From Streptomyces sp. NBC_00510 (GTDB lineage Bacteria > Actinomycetota > Actinomycetes > Streptomycetales > Streptomycetaceae), in assembly GCA_036013505.1 (NCBI GenBank), contig CP107851.1, positions 3,977,501 to 4,041,500 of the forward strand: DNA of 64,000 bases, read 5' to 3'. Positions within the stretch are counted from its first letter, which is position 1. Every line of letters starts with the position of its first letter. Both the position numbers and the translations under genes were made by a program. This document shows positions 34,453 through 43,339 of this stretch, in pieces. The notes under the pieces were generated by a model, which did not search any database, was not told where the DNA came from, and was given only the letters and a program-made list of their open reading frames with translations.

Positions 34453-35166
34453 TCAGGCCTTCGCGGTGTCCTTGCGGTACATCCAAGCGGCTGTCCCGGC
34501 GAAGACCAGCCCGTAGACCACCAGTACGGCGACGTCCCGGGCGTGCGGGGCCTGGCCGAGTTCGACGGCCTGACCGAGCGCCGCGTACGGCCGGGCCGGC
34601 AGCAGGTTCGCGATGTCGCGCAGCCAGCCGGGGAAGGAGCTGAAGGGCATCCACAGGCCGCCGAGCAGCGCGAGCCCGAAGTAGGCGATCATCGCGATGG
34701 GGCGGGCGGTCTCCGCCGAGGCGACGTAGCCGATGGCCACGCCGAGCGCGGCGAAGACGAAGCTCCCCGCCCAGCTGGTGAGCAGTACCCCGGCCCACTG
34801 CCAGGCGGCCATCCGCACGCCCTTCACGGCGCCGCCGGCGAGCAGCACGAGCACGATCGAGGGCAGGCTGACCGTGGCCGCCGCGGCGATCTTCGCCAGG
34901 ACGTAGCCGCGCCCGGGGAGGGCGGTGAGCCGCAGCTGGCGCACCCAGCCCTTGTCGCGCTCCCGGGCGATCCGCTCGGAGTTGCCCATGAGCACGGCGG
35001 TCATGGCGCCGAAGGCGCACATCGCGACCATGTAGTACGGCACCATCGCGGCCTTCTGGCCCGCCGTGAGGATCATGAAGAGCAGCACCGGGTACAGCAC
35101 CGAGAAGAACATGAACCTGCGGTTGCGCAGGACGCGCAGGATCTCCAGCCGGGCCAGCGTCCTCAT
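34453..35166 (-). CDS. ABC-2 type transporter permease (237 aa)
   Basis: Six hydrophobic segments, beginning with 'RRFMFFSVLYPVLLFMILT' and including 'GYVASAETARPIAMIAYFGLALLGGLWMPFSSFPGWLRDIANLLPARPYAAL', the typical end of an ABC-2 exporter permease. With the ATPase it would export a drug, lipid or peptide. ATG 35166 overlaps the ATPase stop by 4 bp (ATGA), so both subunits are translated together. A 13-bp gap separates it from the kinase gene. Confidence 0.9.
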   Translation of the reverse strand: MRTLARLEILRVLRNRRFMFFSVLYPVLLFMILTAGQKAAMVPYYMVAMCAFGAMTAVLMGNSERIARERDKGWVRQLRLTALPGRGYVLAKIAAAATVSLPSIVLVLLAGGAVKGVRMAAWQWAGVLLTSWAGSFVFAALGVAIGYVASAETARPIAMIAYFGLALLGGLWMPFSSFPGWLRDIANLLPARPYAALGQAVELGQAPHARDVAVLVVYGLVFAGTAAWMYRKDTAKA

Positions 35167-36077
35167 CGCGCCGCCACCTCCTCCTCGGACTCCTTGGACG
35201 ACTCCGTGATGGCCAGGAAGGCCTGCTCCAGGCCGAGCCCGGCGACCTCCAGGTGCCGGGGGTAGAGCCCGGCCGCGTAGACCGCGTGCACCGTCGCGTC
35301 GGCGTCCGTGGAACGGATGCGCACCGTGCGCCCGGTGATCTCCACGTCCGTGACCCGTGGCAGGGCCCGCAGGGCGGGCTCGTCCGGCGGGGTGTCCAGG
35401 TCGAAGACGATACGCCGGGCCCCGGCCCGCGCCTTGATCTCGGCGGCGGTGCCGTCGGCCACCAGCCGCCCGCCCTGCAGGACGAGCACCCGGTCGGCGA
35501 CGGCGTCCGCCTCCTCCAGGTAGTGGGTCGCGAAGAGCACCGCGCGGCCCTGCTTCACCTGGCCGCGCATGGCCTCCCAGAAGGCCTGCCGGGCGGAGAC
35601 GTCCATGCCGGTGGTCGGCTCGTCGAGGACCAGCAGGTCGCTCGCGCCCGCCGTGGCCAGGGCGAAGCGCACGCGCTGCTCCTGGCCGCCGGAGAGCTTG
35701 TCGACCTTGCGGTCGCCGATGGACTCCAGCCCGGCGGCCGCCATCACCTCGGCGACGGGGTGGGCCCGCGGGTGCAGGTCGCAGGCGAGCCGTACCAGTT
35801 CGCGCACGGTGACCTCCTCCATGAGGCCGCCGCTCTGCAGCACGGCCCCGACCCGGCCCTCGGTGATCGCCCGGCGCGGGGTGGTCCCGAAGACCTCGAC
35901 GGTGCCGGAGTCGGGCGTGCGCAGCCCCAGCAGCAGGTCAAGGGTGGTCGACTTGCCGGCGCCGTTGGGGCCCAGCAGGGCGACGGTCTCACCCGGGTGG
36001 AGGGTCAGGCTCAGGTCGTCGACGGCCCGGACCTGACCGAAGCTCTTGCTCACGTGCGTGAACACTGTTGCGGTCAT
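35163..36077 (-). CDS. ABC transporter ATP-binding protein, DRR/Nod type (304 aa)
   Basis: Walker A 'LLGPNGAGKSTTLDLLLG' (about residue 35), Q-loop 'GAVLQSGGLMEEVTV', signature 'KLSGGQEQRVRFALA', Walker B 'LLVLDEPTTGMD' and H-loop 'LFATHYLEEAD'. The ~80-residue C-terminal extension is typical of DrrA-like exporters. It is the first gene of a four-gene operon (ATPase, permease, histidine kinase, response regulator) with a candidate operator 60 bp upstream. Confidence 0.92.
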   Translation of the reverse strand: MTATVFTHVSKSFGQVRAVDDLSLTLHPGETVALLGPNGAGKSTTLDLLLGLRTPDSGTVEVFGTTPRRAITEGRVGAVLQSGGLMEEVTVRELVRLACDLHPRAHPVAEVMAAAGLESIGDRKVDKLSGGQEQRVRFALATAGASDLLVLDEPTTGMDVSARQAFWEAMRGQVKQGRAVLFATHYLEEADAVADRVLVLQGGRLVADGTAAEIKARAGARRIVFDLDTPPDEPALRALPRVTDVEITGRTVRIRSTDADATVHAVYAAGLYPRHLEVAGLGLEQAFLAITESSKESEEEVAAR

Positions 36078-36136
36078 GGCAGCAGCGTCGCCTACGGCGC
36101 GGTCCGCGCGGCAGTGCCGGGCGTCCTGTCCCGCGG

Positions 36137-36150
36137 ATGACAGATGTCAT
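36137..36150 (-). promoter_or_regulatory. Candidate response-regulator operator (inverted repeat)
   Basis: ATGACA-GA-TGTCAT, a perfect 6+6 inverted repeat with a 2-bp spacer, centred about 67 bp upstream of the ABC ATPase start. Inverted repeats containing GTCAT/ATGAC are bound by several NarL-type regulators linked to ABC exporters in Gram-positive bacteria. Autoregulation here is inference. Confidence 0.5.
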
Positions 36151-36186
36151 GGGTGTGGCCCCGGTACGGGTACCGGGGCCACACCC
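36151..36186 (-). terminator. Perfect 17-bp hairpin terminator
   Basis: Arms 36151-36167 and 36170-36186 are exact reverse complements with a 2-nt gap. It lies after the 36214-38322 gene and directly abuts the candidate operator of the ABC operon. Confidence 0.75.
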
Positions 36187-36213
36187 TTGACGCGTGGATC
36201 GGGCGACCGGGGG

Positions 36214-38322
36214 TCAGGACGTGCCCTCGATGGTCACCGTCTTCTTGGCGGTGTCGGTGGTCTGCAGCGCGGGCAGCATCGCGGAGGCGACGTCCTCCGG
36301 GGTGACGGCGGTCTTGCTGCCGTCCCCGCGCTCGACCAGGACACCGTCGAAGGCGCCGCCGTACAGGCCCTGGAGCACCTTGCGGTCGATGTACGGCGTC
36401 AGGTTGCCGTCCTGGTCCGGCACCATCGTGAGGATCTTCGACAGCGAGTTCTGCGGGCTGAACGGGACGGGATCCGCGGCGCCCGCACGGACCATGACGA
36501 ACCCGGACATGGCCGTCTTCCCGAAGCCGTTGACGGCCTTGTCGAGCGCCTCCTGGGTCACCTTGGGCTGGACGGTGGTGACCTTCAGGCTGACCGCGCC
36601 GGCCTTGCCGGTGGCGACCTGCGTGGCGTAGGCGGCGGTGACGGTGTCGATCGAGGCGGCCACGTCCACGCCCTCGTGGGGCTTGCCGGGGACGGCGACG
36701 GCCTTGCCCTTCACGAACTTGACCATGCCCTCGGAGCCCGAGCCGCCGAGCCCCTGGGAGAGCTTCTCCAACTGGGCGCGGAGCTTCTCGCTGTCCGTGG
36801 TCAGCACGGGCTCGGCCGCGCGCGAGCCGCCGAACAGCGAGCCGATGACGGTGACCGGGTTGTAGTCGCGATGCGCCACGTTGCGGACGGTCGCGTCGGT
36901 GTCGAGGACGAGACCGGCGGTCGCGGGCTTCAGCGACGTGCGCTGGTCGCCGACGGTGACGGTGATCGGCGCGTTCTTGCGGGAGCCGAGCGCCTGGTCG
37001 AGGACCGCGACGGCCTGGTCCTTGGTCTTCCCGCCGATCCCGACGCCGTAGACGGTCGTGCCGGCCGGGACGTCGGAGTGGTCCATCAGCAGTCCCGCGC
37101 CGTAGGCGATGCCCAGCACGCCCAGCACGCCGACGCCCGCCAGTATGAGCTTGGAGCGGCCCTTGGCCTCGGGCTGCGCCGCGCTCTGACGGCCGGCGGG
37201 CGGGGCCGGCCGGGTGGCGGACGGTCCCGCGGGGGGAACCGCCGGGATGCCGCTGACGACGGTGTCGCCGGACATCCGGTCGGCCGCGGAGGACGGGAAC
37301 GGCGTGGGGAACGGCGGCCGGCCGGCGGCGGGGCCCGCCGGGGGCACCCGCATCTCCCCGGTGACCGGGCCCGTGGTGGGGCCGGCCGGCGGGTGCTGCC
37401 CCGGGAAGGGCGTGCCTGCTCCGGGACCGGCGGGCCCCGCGCCGGGGCCGCCGGGGAACGGGCGCGGTGCAGGCGCGGGGCGTCCGGGACCCGCGGGGCC
37501 CCCAGGGCCGCCGGGACCACCGGGACCGCCCGGGCCACCCGGGCCACCCGGGCCGCCCGGCATCACGGGGCCACCGGGACCCGCGGGGCCACCGGGGCCA
37601 CCCGGCGCCACCGGACCGCCGGGACCGGCCGGGCCGACCGCGCCGTCGTTCAGGTACGGGATGCCACCGCGTCGCGGGCCGCCGGGGGCGGCGCCCGGTC
37701 CGGGGACCGGTCCGCGCTCCATGGGGCCGGGCTGGGCGGGGATGTCGCCGAGCTGCATCGGCTGGGTGACCTCGGGCGCGGAGAACCCCTGCGTCGCCTC
37801 GGGACCGGGCGCCGGGCCCGGCCCCGGGCCGGCCTCGGGCCTGGGCGCTGCCTTCCGCGGCGCGAACCAGTCGCTGGCCGGCTTCTCGCCCTTCGGCGCC
37901 GGAGCCGGCTCCACGGCGGGTTCCGGCGCGGGCGCCGGAACGCCCTGACCGGCCCCGGTGCCGCCGCCGACGGTCCAGCCCGTGGGCAGCGGGGCCGACT
38001 CGGCCTCGGGGGCGGCCGGGGCGGACCCGGCGGGCGCCCCGCCCTCCGCGCCGCCCTCGACGGGCGTGCGGACGACGACCGGCGGGATCGGCCGGGACCC
38101 GGGGATGTTGATGCGCACCCGGGTGGTCAACGTGGTCTCGGTCTTGGTCTCCTCCGCGGCGGGAGCCGCAGCGGGCTCCCCGGTCGCGGCCCCGTCGCGC
38201 GGGTCCTCCTGCGGATGCAGCGACGGAAACGGTCGGGTTCCGTACGGCGGGGTACCCGAGGGGTACGCGGCTCCGCCCCGGCCCTGGGGGCCGGGGGACG
38301 GACGATCAGTTTCACGACTCAA
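36214..38322 (-). CDS. Pro-rich membrane protein with collagen-like tract and PG-binding-like repeats (702 aa)
   Basis: Residues 1-390 are a low-complexity, presumably cytoplasmic region rich in Pro/Gly/Ala, including a collagen-like Gly-x-Pro/Gly-Pro tract at about 227-294 and basic and acidic patches. One membrane helix follows (about 390-412, '[21 protein letters not shown]'). The outer ~290 residues contain two segments of the putative peptidoglycan-binding type seen beside VanW and L,D-transpeptidase domains ('[28 protein letters not shown]', then '[30 protein letters not shown]'); no catalytic domain follows. TTG 38322 is the start, after GGGAGAG. Confidence 0.75.
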   Translation of the reverse strand: MSRETDRPSPGPQGRGGAAYPSGTPPYGTRPFPSLHPQEDPRDGAATGEPAAAPAAEETKTETTLTTRVRINIPGSRPIPPVVVRTPVEGGAEGGAPAGSAPAAPEAESAPLPTGWTVGGGTGAGQGVPAPAPEPAVEPAPAPKGEKPASDWFAPRKAAPRPEAGPGPGPAPGPEATQGFSAPEVTQPMQLGDIPAQPGPMERGPVPGPGAAPGGPRRGGIPYLNDGAVGPAGPGGPVAPGGPGGPAGPGGPVMPGGPGGPGGPGGPGGPGGPGGPAGPGRPAPAPRPFPGGPGAGPAGPGAGTPFPGQHPPAGPTTGPVTGEMRVPPAGPAAGRPPFPTPFPSSAADRMSGDTVVSGIPAVPPAGPSATRPAPPAGRQSAAQPEAKGRSKLILAGVGVLGVLGIAYGAGLLMDHSDVPAGTTVYGVGIGGKTKDQAVAVLDQALGSRKNAPITVTVGDQRTSLKPATAGLVLDTDATVRNVAHRDYNPVTVIGSLFGGSRAAEPVLTTDSEKLRAQLEKLSQGLGGSGSEGMVKFVKGKAVAVPGKPHEGVDVAASIDTVTAAYATQVATGKAGAVSLKVTTVQPKVTQEALDKAVNGFGKTAMSGFVMVRAGAADPVPFSPQNSLSKILTMVPDQDGNLTPYIDRKVLQGLYGGAFDGVLVERGDGSKTAVTPEDVASAMLPALQTTDTAKKTVTIEGTS

Positions 38323-38463
38323 AGCAGGCTCTCCCGGTTCGCTTCGCCACCCGTCACGGCCTTTCCGCGGGCGGCCCGGCGGCGCGCACCACCATACTGG
38401 GCGCCGCGTCGGAGCCGCCTGCCCGCCGGATGGAGACCGCCCTGATCAAAGGGGTTTATGTGA

Positions 38464-38469
38464 CGTCAA
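38464..38469 (-). promoter_or_regulatory. Possible -35 upstream of the collagen-like gene
   Basis: TTGACG on the minus strand in the otherwise featureless 194-bp gap between 38322 and 38517. No convincing -10 is seen 17 nt downstream (ATCAGG), so this is only a candidate. Confidence 0.25.
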
Positions 38470-38516
38470 CCGCCAAAACGGGCGACGCTCGCTCCGTAAC
38501 GGACGCAACGTGGCGC

Positions 38517-38873
38517 CTATGGTGCCTCAAGTGATCCACCGGCGGGAGGACGGGGTTGCACAAGCGTGGCCGACATCACGCCGGCCATCGCTCCGCCCAA
38601 CAGGTAGACGTACGGACTGATTCCGTTGGCGAACAGGAAATCACCCTCCGGGCGGGCGGAGCTCAGCAGCATCACGGTGATCAGCCACACCGCCGCCGGC
38701 ACCACGGCGCCCAGCCGCGTGCCGGTCAGCCGGGCGCCGCCGTGGAAGAGCGCCGCGCTCCCGGCGAGAGCGAGCAGCAACCCGCCCGGGAACCAGGCGG
38801 CCTGGACCAGCGACCCCGCGACGGCGACCAGCACGCCCAGGACCGCGAGCAACGGGTAGGCGGCGCGCCTCAT
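38517..38873 (-). CDS. Small four-helix membrane protein (118 aa)
   Basis: Four hydrophobic segments (about residues 8-25, 28-45, 56-72 and 84-104) separated by short loops, with a Pro-rich tail. No motif suggests a function; Streptomyces homologues are annotated as hypothetical membrane proteins. Its ATG overlaps the mshB stop codon by 4 bp (ATGA), so it is translationally coupled to mshB. Confidence 0.75.
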   Translation of the reverse strand: MRRAAYPLLAVLGVLVAVAGSLVQAAWFPGGLLLALAGSAALFHGGARLTGTRLGAVVPAAVWLITVMLLSSARPEGDFLFANGISPYVYLLGGAMAGVMSATLVQPRPPAGGSLEAP

Positions 38874-39763
38874 GCCCCGGTCCCCGCGAACAGATCGTCC
38901 TCCAGGCTCCCGGCCGGCGCGGGCACGCCCTTGACCAGACGGTAGAACTCGGCGCCGAACAGGGGCTGTCCGAGGTCGTTGGAGAGCGCGAAGAACGGGC
39001 CGTCCACCGCGATCTGGGTGACGTGGGCCTTCATCGCCGCGGCCTTCTGCCCGGCGTAGCGGGCCTCCACGTCGATGGCGGCGGTCACCAGACCGTCGTC
39101 CACCACGCCCGGGACGTCGTCTGCGGTCGCGATGCCCTCGAAGGGGATCTGCCGGCCGGCACCGCGCAGCCGGGCGAAGCCCTCCTCGACCACGTGGCGC
39201 GGGATGCAGTTCCAGTAGATCTTGGCGATGGAGTGCGGGCCGCCGAGGTCACGCCGGTAGGCCGGCTCCGCGGCCAGTTCGGCGGCGCGCATGGCGACCC
39301 GGTGCGCCTTGATGTGGTCGGGGTGGCCGTAGCCGCCGTCGGGGTCGTAGGTGACCAGGACCTGCGGACGGACCTCGCGGATCACCTCCACGAGGTACGA
39401 GGACGCGAGGTCGAGGTCCGCCTGCCAGAAGCTCTCCGGCCGGTCGTTCTGCGGCACGCCCATCATCCCGGAGTCCCGGAAGCGGCCGGGGCCGCCCAGG
39501 AAACGGTGGTCGGTGACGCCGAGCTGCGCCATGGCCTCGGCGAGTTCACCGGTCCGGTGCGCGCCGAGGGTGTCGTCGCGATCGGGGGCCAGGTGCGCCA
39601 GCTCGGGCGGGATGACCTCGCCCTCCTCGCCGAGGGTGCACGTCACCAGCGTGACGAGCGCGCCCTCGGCGGCGTACTTGGCCATGGTGGCGCCGTTGTT
39701 GATCGACTCGTCGTCGGGATGCGCGTGGACGAGCAGCAGTCGGCGGGCGGGCGGTGCGGTCAT
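38870..39763 (-). CDS. mshB: MshB, GlcNAc-Ins deacetylase of mycothiol synthesis (297 aa)
   Basis: Zinc-dependent deacetylase that converts GlcNAc-Ins to GlcN-Ins in the mycothiol pathway. The LmbE-type metal site is present: '[19 protein letters not shown]' (residues 13-31) and '[14 protein letters not shown]' (141-154). The specific segment '[15 protein letters not shown]' distinguishes MshB from other LmbE proteins such as Mca. ATG 39763 has no ribosome-binding site and TAGGCT 6 nt upstream, so the mRNA is probably leaderless. It is coupled to a small membrane protein. Confidence 0.94.
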   Translation of the reverse strand: MTAPPARRLLLVHAHPDDESINNGATMAKYAAEGALVTLVTCTLGEEGEVIPPELAHLAPDRDDTLGAHRTGELAEAMAQLGVTDHRFLGGPGRFRDSGMMGVPQNDRPESFWQADLDLASSYLVEVIREVRPQVLVTYDPDGGYGHPDHIKAHRVAMRAAELAAEPAYRRDLGGPHSIAKIYWNCIPRHVVEEGFARLRGAGRQIPFEGIATADDVPGVVDDGLVTAAIDVEARYAGQKAAAMKAHVTQIAVDGPFFALSNDLGQPLFGAEFYRLVKGVPAPAGSLEDDLFAGTGA

Positions 39764-39769
39764 GAGGAG

Positions 39770-39775
39770 AGCCTA
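39770..39775 (-). promoter_or_regulatory. Putative -10 of the leaderless mshB promoter
   Basis: TAGGCT on the minus strand with 6 nt to the ATG at 39763. Confidence 0.5.
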
Positions 39776-39813
39776 GGGCAGGCCCCGCGGCTCACCAGGG
39801 GGAAGCCACGGGC

Positions 39814-40008
39814 TCAGAACTTGAAGTCGCCGATCATGCCCGCGACGTTGCTGGTGAGGTCCCGGATCGTCGGCGCGATGGAGGAACTCGCCAGGTAGAA
39901 CCCGAGCAGTACGCAGACCACCGCGTGCCCCGCCTTCAAACCGGCTTTCCTGACCAGCAGGAAGACGACGATCAGCAGCAGCAGCACCGCCGAAATCGAA
40001 AGTGCCAC
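39814..40008 (-). CDS. Small two-helix membrane protein (64 aa)
   Basis: A first membrane helix at residues ~4-21 (ISAVLLLLIVVFLLVRKAG), a second at ~29-46, and a short tail with 'TIRDLTSNVAGMIGDFKF'. GTG 40008 follows GGAGG. A TATGAT (minus strand, 40085-40080) about 70 bp upstream is a possible -10. Small proteins of this type are common in Streptomyces; the function is unknown. Confidence 0.7.
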   Translation of the reverse strand: MALSISAVLLLLIVVFLLVRKAGLKAGHAVVCVLLGFYLASSSIAPTIRDLTSNVAGMIGDFKF

Positions 40009-40196
40009 AGCGGCACACCTCCAGGGCCTCAGAGTCCGACAGCACTTGCCAACCGGTTGTTACCCACTCTCGGCAGTGGATCATAACTTTGTGGCGCACC
40101 GCATAGCTCGTCGCACGGGAGCACGCGGGGGCGCATGGCCGGATCTCGTGGTTGGCGTGCGCCGGGCTCACCGGCGGGCGGTGACACACTCCCCCC

Positions 40197-42329
40197 ATGA
40201 CGCAAGCGCTCTCGTTCCCGCGGCAGTACGCCCGCACGCAGCGGTTCTCGCTCGGCGCCCCGCGCGCCTTCACCGTGTCGCCGGACGGCGGCCGGATCGT
40301 CTTCCTGCGCTCCCGTTTCGGGACCGACCGCTCGCACCTGCTGTGGGTGCTGGACCCGCAGTCCGGCGCCGAACGGGTCGCGGCGGACCCCGGGGTGCTG
40401 CTGTCCGGCGCGGCGGAGGAACTGTCGCCGCAGGAGAGGGCGCGCCGGGAGCGCAGCCGGGAGGGTTCGGCCGGAATCGTCGGCTACGCGACCGACGACG
40501 CGGTGGAGCTGGCCGCGTTCGCCTTGTCCGGAAGGCTCTTCACGGCGGAGCTGCGGGCCGGCACGGCCCGGGAGATCGCCGTGCCGGGCCCCGTGGTGGA
40601 CCCGCGTCCGTCGCCGGACGGCCGCCGGGTGGCCTACGTGGCGGACGGTGCGCTGCGCGTGGTGGACGCCGACGGCGGCGGGGACCGGGCGCTGGCCGAG
40701 CCCGAGGGCCCGGACGTCGGCTACGGACTGGCGGAGTTCATCGCCGCCGAGGAGATGTCCCGCAGCCGCGGCTACTGGTGGGCCCCGGACGGTGCCTCCG
40801 TGCTGGCGGCCCGGGTGGACGCGTCCCCGGTCCGCCGCTGGTGGATCGCCGACCCCGCGAACCCCGCGCAGCCGCCCGCCGAGGTGGCCTACCCCGCCGC
40901 CGGCACCCCGAACGCCGAGGTCACGCTGGTCCTGCTGACGCTGGACGGGGCGGCGACGCCGGTGGAGTGGGACCGCGAGCGCCATCCGTACCTCGCACAG
41001 GTGCACTGGTCGGCGGCGGGCCCGCCGCTGCTGCTGGTCCAGACCCGGGACCAGCGCGAGCAGCTGTACCTGACGGTGGACACCGCCACCGGCGGCACCC
41101 GGGAGGTGCACCGGGACAGCGATGAAATCTGGCTTGATCTTTTCCCCGGGGTGCCCGCCTGGATGCCCGGCGAGCGCCTCGTGCGCATCTCCGACGAGAA
41201 CGGCTCGCGAGCGCTGTTCGTCGGTGAACAGCCGTGGACGGGACCGGAGTTGCACGTGCGTGCGGTGCTCGGGACGGACGGCGACGGCGTCCTGCTGTCG
41301 GCCTCGGCGGGGCACGGCGCCAAGGACCCGGAGATCGGCGAGATCCATGTGTACCGCGCCGACGGAGGCCCCGCCGGAGCGGTCCGGCTGAGCGGTGCGC
41401 CGGGCGTGCACTCCGCGGTGCGCGCCGGGGCCGTGACGGTGCTGTCGTCCGCGTCGCTGGAGTCGGCCGCCACGACCGTCCGGGTGCTGCGGGACGGCGA
41501 GCGGGTGGCGGAGATCGCCTCGCACGCCGAGATCCCGGTCCTCACCGCGCGCCCGGTGCTCGTCAGTGCCGGCGAGCGCGGCGTCCCGGCGGCGGTGCTG
41601 CTCCCCTCGGGGCACCGGGAGGGCGACGGACCCCTGCCGGTGCTGATGGACCCGTACGGCGGGCCGCACGGCCAGATGGTGGTGAGCGCCCAGCGCGGCT
41701 ACCTGCAGGCGCAGTGGCTGGCCGACCAGGGCTTCGCGGTGGTCGTCGCGGACGGCCGGGGCACCCCCGGGCACTCCCCCGCCTGGGAGAAGGCGATCGC
41801 CGGCGACTTCGCGGGCGTCACGCTCGACGACCAGGTCCACGTGCTGCACGCCCTGGCCGGCCACTACCCCCTGGACCTCACCCGGGTGGGCATCCGCGGC
41901 TGGTCGTACGGCGGGTACCTGGCGGCGCTCGCCGTGCTGCGCCGCCCGGACGTCTTCCACGCCGCGGTGGCGGGCGCGCCGGTCACCGACTGGCGGCTGT
42001 ACGACACGCACTACACCGAGCGCTACCTCGGCCACCCCGAGGAGCGGCCGGCGGTGTACGCCGCCAACTCCCTGGTCACCGACGCCGGTCTGGCGGACCC
42101 GGCGGACGAGGTCCGGCCGCTGATGATCATCCACGGCCTCGCCGACGACAACGTGGTGGCCGCGCACACCCTGCGGCTGTCCTCCGCGCTGCTGGCCGCG
42201 GGCCGCCCGCACGAGGTGCTCCCGCTGTCCGGGGTCACGCACATGACGCCGCAGGAGGAGGTCGCCGAGAACCTGCTCCTGCTCCAGGTCGCGTTCCTGA
42301 AGCGTTCCCTGGGCGTCGCGGGAGGTTAG
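40197..42329 (+). CDS. S9-family peptidase, dipeptidyl-peptidase IV-like (710 aa)
   Basis: A cytoplasmic serine peptidase that removes short peptides, often at Pro. The N-terminal ~440 residues are a beta-propeller domain; the C-terminal 260 are an alpha/beta-hydrolase. The triad is Ser570 in GWSYGGYLA, Asp650 in HGLADDNV and His682 in GVTHMTP. 'PLPVLMDPYGGPHGQMV' supplies the family's oxyanion segment. The DPP4-like double-Glu helix shows in 'GLAEFIAAEEMSRSRGYWWAPDG'. There is no signal peptide. ATG 40197 has no good ribosome-binding site. The stop overlaps that of the facing membrane gene (42326-42329). Next to four peptide importers, it may process imported peptides (inference). Confidence 0.92.
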   Translation: MTQALSFPRQYARTQRFSLGAPRAFTVSPDGGRIVFLRSRFGTDRSHLLWVLDPQSGAERVAADPGVLLSGAAEELSPQERARRERSREGSAGIVGYATDDAVELAAFALSGRLFTAELRAGTAREIAVPGPVVDPRPSPDGRRVAYVADGALRVVDADGGGDRALAEPEGPDVGYGLAEFIAAEEMSRSRGYWWAPDGASVLAARVDASPVRRWWIADPANPAQPPAEVAYPAAGTPNAEVTLVLLTLDGAATPVEWDRERHPYLAQVHWSAAGPPLLLVQTRDQREQLYLTVDTATGGTREVHRDSDEIWLDLFPGVPAWMPGERLVRISDENGSRALFVGEQPWTGPELHVRAVLGTDGDGVLLSASAGHGAKDPEIGEIHVYRADGGPAGAVRLSGAPGVHSAVRAGAVTVLSSASLESAATTVRVLRDGERVAEIASHAEIPVLTARPVLVSAGERGVPAAVLLPSGHREGDGPLPVLMDPYGGPHGQMVVSAQRGYLQAQWLADQGFAVVVADGRGTPGHSPAWEKAIAGDFAGVTLDDQVHVLHALAGHYPLDLTRVGIRGWSYGGYLAALAVLRRPDVFHAAVAGAPVTDWRLYDTHYTERYLGHPEERPAVYAANSLVTDAGLADPADEVRPLMIIHGLADDNVVAAHTLRLSSALLAAGRPHEVLPLSGVTHMTPQEEVAENLLLLQVAFLKRSLGVAGG

Positions 42330-43339
42330 GGCGGGTCCTGCAGGTACGCCGCCCGCGCCTCGGAGGCGGGGCCGGGCGGCGGCTGCGGGTAGGAGCCGAA
42401 GACGGGGAGGACGGCGGTCTGCTCGTACAGCGGCATGGACAGGTTGTCCGCTGCCGTGGGGACCTCCGCCTCCACGTACGGGTCGCCGCCCGGCACGCCC
42501 ACCGCCGCCAGGTCGCCGGGGACGAGCAGCAGCGTCACCACCAGCGCGGCGCCCACCGCGAAGGCGGCGGCGAAGTCGTCGGCGCCCGGGGCGTCGATCC
42601 GTGAGGTGCCGATCACCGGGACCGCGGTCACGGCGAGCAGTCCGGCCACACAGATGCCCAGCGGCCGGGCGAACGGGGCCCGTACGAACGCGGCGAGGCC
42701 CGCGGCCGCGGCCAGGCCGGCCGTCGCCCAGACCAGCCACTCGTAGGGCGCCCCCAGTTGGGAGTCCACCAGGTAGCCGCCGCCCGCGGTGCGCCAGAAG
42801 AACCCCGGCGGCAGCGGCGCCGCCGGGTCGGACCGCCGGGAGAACTCCAGGACGCCGGCGATGAGCGCCACCACGAGCAGCAGCATCCCCGCCAGCACGC
42901 CCGCCGCGGGCCGCGGCGGGGCGGGCGCGTCCTCGCCGGTGCGCCGTACGACGACGAGCAGCACGAGGGCACCGGCGATCTGCCCGCCCGCGGTCACCAG
43001 CAGGGCTCCCTGCAGCCCGGGCGGGCTGCCGCCCGAGGAGGGGGCCAGGAGGTACGCCGTGGGGGTGCGCAGCGCCAGGGTGAGCACCGCGGCCGCCCCG
43101 AGGACCCCGACGCCGCCGGGCTTGAGGGACGCGACCGCGGCGGCCACGTAGAGCCCGAGGAGCAGCAGGTCCACGGTGGAGGTCACCAACGGCGCCCCTC
43201 CGACGGGTACCGCAAGACCCGCCCACACCCTGACGGCGCCCTCCGCCCGGAACTGCACGAGGTCCTGGCCCAGCCAGGCCGCCTCGGCGGCCCCCAGGGC
43301 GGCACAGACCATTCCTCCGAGCCGATACGCCTGCCGCAT
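42326..43339 (-). CDS. Polytopic membrane protein, unknown function (337 aa)
   Basis: About eight hydrophobic segments over 337 residues, with a short charged loop in the middle ('VVRRTGEDAPAPPRP') and a cytoplasmic-looking C-terminal tail rich in Pro and Glu. I recognise no family. ATG 43339 is chosen because GGGAGG is placed correctly before it; a GTG two codons upstream would fall inside that site. It shares its stop-codon bases (TTAG) with the convergent S9 peptidase gene. Confidence 0.72.
   Translation of the reverse strand: MRQAYRLGGMVCAALGAAEAAWLGQDLVQFRAEGAVRVWAGLAVPVGGAPLVTSTVDLLLLGLYVAAAVASLKPGGVGVLGAAAVLTLALRTPTAYLLAPSSGGSPPGLQGALLVTAGGQIAGALVLLVVVRRTGEDAPAPPRPAAGVLAGMLLLVVALIAGVLEFSRRSDPAAPLPPGFFWRTAGGGYLVDSQLGAPYEWLVWATAGLAAAAGLAAFVRAPFARPLGICVAGLLAVTAVPVIGTSRIDAPGADDFAAAFAVGAALVVTLLLVPGDLAAVGVPGGDPYVEAEVPTAADNLSMPLYEQTAVLPVFGSYPQPPPGPASEARAAYLQDPP

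Noticed and set aside
37440..37640. Tandem nucleotide repeat that might be a CRISPR or minisatellite.
   Set aside because: The repetition follows Gly/Pro codons of one reading frame, without fixed spacers or constant unit length, so it is protein-coding low complexity.
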